Of a stretch of DNA of 64,000 nt, positions 59,986-64,000 are shown in pieces (positions within the stretch are counted from its first letter, which is position 1; the number at the start of each line of letters is the position of its first letter). The translations under genes were made by a program, and so were the position numbers. The stretch comes from Apium graveolens (taxonomy: Eukaryota > Streptophyta > Magnoliopsida > Apiales > Apiaceae): positions 228,236,999 to 228,300,998 of the forward strand of contig NC_133649.1 in NCBI RefSeq assembly GCF_009905375.1, read 5' to 3'. Below the pieces are notes generated by a model that was not told where the DNA came from, did no database searches, and worked only from the letters and a program-made list of their open reading frames with translations.

Positions 59986-62160
59986 CGAACTTCTCCTGTC
60001 AACATGCTTTCAACTTGTACACTGTTGACTTCATAAACATCTTATAATAAACTTGCTGTTTACACTAGTCTGCTCTCTCTATAGTCTCTAACAGCATGCC
60101 GTTTGTGCACCTTCCACATTAATCTAACACTTGAAAATTAGTAAAATCCAGTACCCGTCCAATATTATCAGAGCACAAAAATTGTTTTATTAAATGAATA
60201 TGTGAATAAACATTGAAGATCAGCGTACGAAGATTGTTTTCATTGTCCTTGACCGTGTGGTAGGGTATTTTAACATGGCGTGCTTTTAGTTTCGTGAGAT
60301 GGGTGTCTACTTTATTTTTGGTTTACTATACTAAAAGATTAGTCTAGTCGTCATTCCCAAAAAAAAATATTCTTATGATTTTACATGGTTGACGTTCAAT
60401 GGAGTATATCTTGTTCATTCTCAAGATCGATCACCTTCAGATGCCTACTATTGTTTCAATATATTTCTTCTCCAGATTAACGATACTTCTTATATATCCA
60501 AACAAATTAAGTTGATATAATTAAGGTCTTAATTATTTCACTAGGATTTTGTGATATATAAATCAGCTGATGTGATCAAATTTTACCCCCAAAAAAATGA
60601 AATTTGTTACCTAGTGAAATCTTAGTCTGATCCAGATAAACGGATAATGTCACAGGCTTCCATTGTCCAATAACAAGGCTACCCCTATGCATTTCTGACA
60701 AGTGGGTTATGTTATTAACTCAGTTTTATCTTGTTCCCAAGTACTATCATTTCTGTTTTGGTTTATTCGTCTTCTCGTATCGCCTGTGGGACAAACTGCA
60801 TTATTGCAAACACACAGCAACTGGCTCGTGAAGTTCATCCGAACCTTGTAGTACTACAGATGTAAGTAAAAGAAAACGGAAACTAAAAAGAGGAAAATAG
60901 ACAGTGTTTTTTTGGAGCACATGGTTAAAGGGACATAGTCCAATTTGATCAGAGTACTGCATATATTGCTGATTGCATATCGGCAAATTAAGCTCTTCTT
61001 ATCAAATGTATTTAGGGTTGTTCCTGAAATTTATGAACCCTAGTTTAAATCAATTTTGGGGATAGGTCGCATATTTTACATTGGGACCTTAAGCGCCAAT
61101 GTTGTTTACATATAATTTGGGTCATTTCGGAATGTGTGATATTTAAAGATTTTTCTAAATAAGTACTTTCAGCTTTGTTTGTTGCATACTTATACATGCC
61201 TTCTGCGAACCAGTAACTTTCCCAAAGCACCTTGTCAATGAATTTAACTTGCAAGGTCTCGTGGACACCTTGTTTGTTGTTCAAATTCCTCTCATAACAT
61301 TTTGATTCGTTGAAACACAACCACTGAATCAAGTGGCCAACACAAAATTAACTATTCCTTTGTTTCTCTCAATTTATTAATGTAATTGTCAATTACATAA
61401 TGTTAATAATCATAGACAATGGATGAGTGAGTGTCTACTAGGCTAAAGTCTAGCACATAGTAAGTTGCAGGAATGCACCCGATAAGATTAACCAAAAAAT
61501 GGAGTTGGTATATAAATGATATATCAGCAGGTACATTTTCCTAAGGATTGATTAAGCATGTCACAAGAAAGGAAGATTGTGAATTAGCTAGTTAGTTAAG
61601 TACTTAAGCTAGCTAACATCCCTTGTCTTTTCAGTTCCTACAAAGACATAACGTTATTGCTGACTCCGAGGGCATCGTTCTCATCACTCGCATCCACTGA
61701 TGCATCAAGTGGTGCAAATTTTCAAGACAATCTCAAACAACCACAAGATTTCCTCATTAGATGAAACCATGAAAATTTGAATCTCACATAGACAGAGAGG
61801 GGAGAAAATGAAAGAGAATGATGGAAAGCAACAGTCTGGGACCAAACAATAGTGACTTGCTGAACTTTAAGCAGAAATTATTGGCTTCCTAGCGCAAAAC
61901 ACCAAGTGTGAATTCCTTAAGGTTCGACTATGACAGTGATGATTGTCCCATGATGGCCCCATTGATCCGTGCCCACAATTTCTTGGACCTACACAGAAAT
62001 CCATTGTTTAGACTCTTAGCCAATAAGATTGCATTTTTATGGATTGAGTTCAGAAGATTAACCAATGAGCATTTAGATAAGACCTCACAATGGGTCCCAT
62101 TGATTACAAAAGAGCTAATTCACTGTAGAAATTTACCAAAAACTGCAGACCTGATCAAGT
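59986..62160 (+). other. Intergenic region upstream of the COL gene
   Basis: AT-rich, no convincing gene. A 95-codon open stretch on the minus strand (61332-61045) and an 87-codon one on the plus strand (61908-62171) have no recognised domain. The proximal part presumably contains the COL gene's promoter. Confidence 0.5.
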
Positions 62161-62165
62161 CTTCT

Positions 62166-62173
62166 ATATAAAT
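62166..62173 (+). promoter_or_regulatory. Candidate TATA box of the COL16-like gene
   Basis: TATATAAA, 166 bp before the chosen ATG, followed by ATTCTCCAGCAG. Distance fits a transcription start near 62197 and a 5' UTR of about 140 nt. An in-frame ATG at 62261 would lie in that UTR. Confidence 0.5.
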
Positions 62174-62338
62174 TCTCCAGCAGTAGTATAGTAAGCTGGT
62201 GAAAGAGTAAAAGGGTTTATTTGCGGACCCCCACACATTTCTAGGAGTAAATTCAAGTGTTTGCCTCTTCGGTGCATAAATACACAACTCATCCACTATT
62301 CGATTTGGTACCGAGTTTTCTTCGATTTTCATTGTTCG

Positions 62339-63754
62339 ATGAGTACTGCTAACTGTACTAATATTACTTCAATGGATGCTGATAGAAAGATTGCAAACGC
62401 CGTTGGAGGCAAGACGGCTAGAGCTTGTGACAGCTGTGTGCGTAAAAGGGCACGATGGTACTGTGCTGCAGATGATGCTTTTCTTTGTCAAGGTTGTGAT
62501 TCGATGGTGCACTCTGCCAACCAGTTGGCTGGTAGGCATGAAAGGGTTAAACTCGGAACAGCTTCATCTAAGCTGTTTTCTGAGACAAAAACCCTAGAAG
62601 CTGATCCAGCTCCAGCATGGCAGTGTGGCTTCACTCGTAAGGCACGCACACCAAGACACCCTAAGCGATTGCAGAAGGACAAGCAGAGAAGCAGAAGTGC
62701 TTCTCCTCTAGTCCCCGAGATGGGGAATGACGATTATATGTTTGAGGAGACTGAGGCACAGCTTCTTTATCGTGTTCCGGTTTTTGATCCTTTCGCTGCT
62801 GAGTTCTGTAATGTATCGAATGAATCTGAGAATAAGATGACAGATTACGGAGATGATAATTTCTTTCCTGAAAAGGGAAGTCAAGAAGTATGTGACCTGA
62901 ATAATCTTCCTGTTCTTCCATCTGACATGGAGCTTGCTGACTTTACTGTTGATGTTGAAACATTACTTGGCACAGGATTCAGTGAAGAATCGTGTGGAAT
63001 AGAAGGGCTGGGGTTCATAGATTGTAAAGAAGAGAGTGAATTTGGCGATTGCTATCAACAAAATAGTGTAAAACTTGAAGATGAAGAAGTACGAGCTGCT
63101 ATCATAGCTTGTCATTTTGATCCAGAGTTGGATATGTCAAAAGAAACATTGGATTGGAATTTTAGTTACGAGTCTCCAGTGACAGGAGAGGATGAATTAG
63201 AGGAGATGAAGGCGGTGGCTGTGCCTGATGTGGTGCAGATGACAAATGATAAGGAAAATTATCAGAAGAAGAACTTACTTTTAAGGCTCAACTATGATGG
63301 AGTCATTGTTGCTTGGGATAATCATGGCTGTCCATGGACTTCTGGAATTCGACCCGAGATCAACCCTAATGACTGCTGGATTGATTTCATGGTATTTATC
63401 TACATATATCAACTATACAATATTCGCAATAAACATAAGAAATATCTAACTAATTATCATATGTGTGCGCGCTGAACATCTTATATATTAATACTTTTAT
63501 GAAAAATATTTCAGAGGACGTCTTCACTAGAAGCTCAACATGCCTATGGAGGTGCTGCAGAGGGGGTTACCGGAGGGAGCGATGGAGGAAGAGAAGCAAG
63601 AGTATCAAGATACAGAGAGAAGAGAAGAACAAGATTGTTCTCAAAGAAGATAAGATATGAAGTCAGAAAACTTAATGCGGAAAAAAGGCCAAGAATAAAA
63701 GGCCGTTTTGTTAAAAGGATTTCGTTCGCAGGAGAATCTACATACCATTCCTAA
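62339..63754 (+). CDS. COL16: CONSTANS-LIKE 16-type B-box/CCT transcription factor
   Basis: Two exons, 62339-63391 and 63515-63754, with a GT...AG intron of 123 bp in phase 0; total 430 residues. Residues 27-72 form one B-box (CDSC ... [15 protein letters not shown] ... HSAN ... HERVKL) that should bind two zinc ions. The conserved block [20 protein letters not shown] and CWIDFM stands just before the intron. Residues 377-421 are a basic CCT domain ([39 protein letters not shown]). One B-box plus CCT marks group III of the BBX family (COL6/COL16), nuclear factors acting in light, flowering-time and chlorophyll control. The family start may instead be Met12 (62372); an upstream in-frame ATG at 62261 adds residues unlike the family. 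No defect is seen. It is the only intact host gene in the window. Confidence 0.93.
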
Positions 63755-64000
63755 CCACCGCATGTGCAGCTGTTATATATAAATATGGATGTAGTGTATT
63801 GTTAGTATTACTAGCTAGCTAGCTAGTGGTCATTTGACTATATATCAGCCAACCAGTTTACTCATATTTTCTTGCCGAAACTGGGAAGAGGCTACTTTAG
63901 GGTTTGTATTGCCTGGCCATTTAGAGAACTAGATGGTCTGAGGTCATGCATTATATAGTGCATATATAATAACTAGATGGTTTGTATAGTGCATATAGGC
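63755..64000 (+). other. 3' UTR and downstream of the COL gene
   Basis: Contains a CTAGCTAGCTAGCTAG run near 63811-63826 and TATATAAATATGG near 63775. No clear AATAAA signal and no further gene. Confidence 0.45.

Noticed and set aside
61045..61332. 95-codon open frame on the minus strand as a gene
   Set aside because: No domain is recognised, no splice or promoter context is seen, and the length is within chance for AT-rich plant DNA.
63463..63660. Separate small ORF over the second exon of the COL gene
   Set aside because: It is in the wrong frame; the exon reads as a CCT domain when joined at the GT...AG intron 63392-63514.

Overview
This is nuclear DNA of a flowering plant, most likely a eudicot. 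The evidence is one intron-containing CONSTANS-LIKE (B-box plus CCT) gene, plant-type Copia and Gypsy LTR retrotransposons primed by initiator tRNA-Met, and plant CACTA DNA transposons. The species cannot be named from the sequence alone. There is no bacterial-style operon, CRISPR array, rRNA or tRNA gene.

Bases 1-48940 are one stack of LTR retrotransposons nested five deep. The host is an old Copia relic (C), whose reverse transcriptase lies at 1199-1868 and whose RNase H lies at 48428-48940. It was cut on the left by a Copia element of which only the 3' end is in view (D, LTR 162-1198). It was cut again by a minus-strand Copia element (B, 1869-48427, TSD GGTAT). B is a deletion derivative: the start of gag is joined straight onto an extra 3' open reading frame, with all of pol missing. 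Inside B sits a plus-strand Sirevirus-like Copia element (A, 3728-43534) with gag, pol and a 4.5 kb extra ORF (here called aORF) downstream of pol. A's pol is split by a plus-strand Gypsy element (E, 7918-34429, TSD ACAAC, LTRs about 3.4 kb). E in turn holds a minus-strand Gypsy element (F, 11737-25563, TSD TCTAC, LTRs about 4.1 kb). Gag or pol reading frames are broken in every element where they can be read.

Bases 48941-59305 hold two CACTA transposons: H (49760-51638, TSD GAC, 1.9 kb, non-autonomous) and G (52204-59305, TSD ATA, 7.1 kb). G carries an intron-containing fragment of a mitochondrial carrier gene resembling MTM1. Removing G rejoins an unrecognised open frame on its two sides.

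Bases 59306-62160 are mostly intergenic. The only host gene that looks functional is at 62339-63754: a 430-residue COL16-type transcription factor in two exons.

The points most worth following up are: a TATA box and CT-rich leader just upstream of A's aORF, suggesting its own promoter; a 9-base motif (TCAACGGAT and its complement) scattered, often as inverted pairs, through the LTRs, gag, pol linker, spacer and aORF of the Copia family; the gag-aORF deletion derivative B; the captured carrier gene; and Gypsy elements whose LTRs look young while their coding regions look old.
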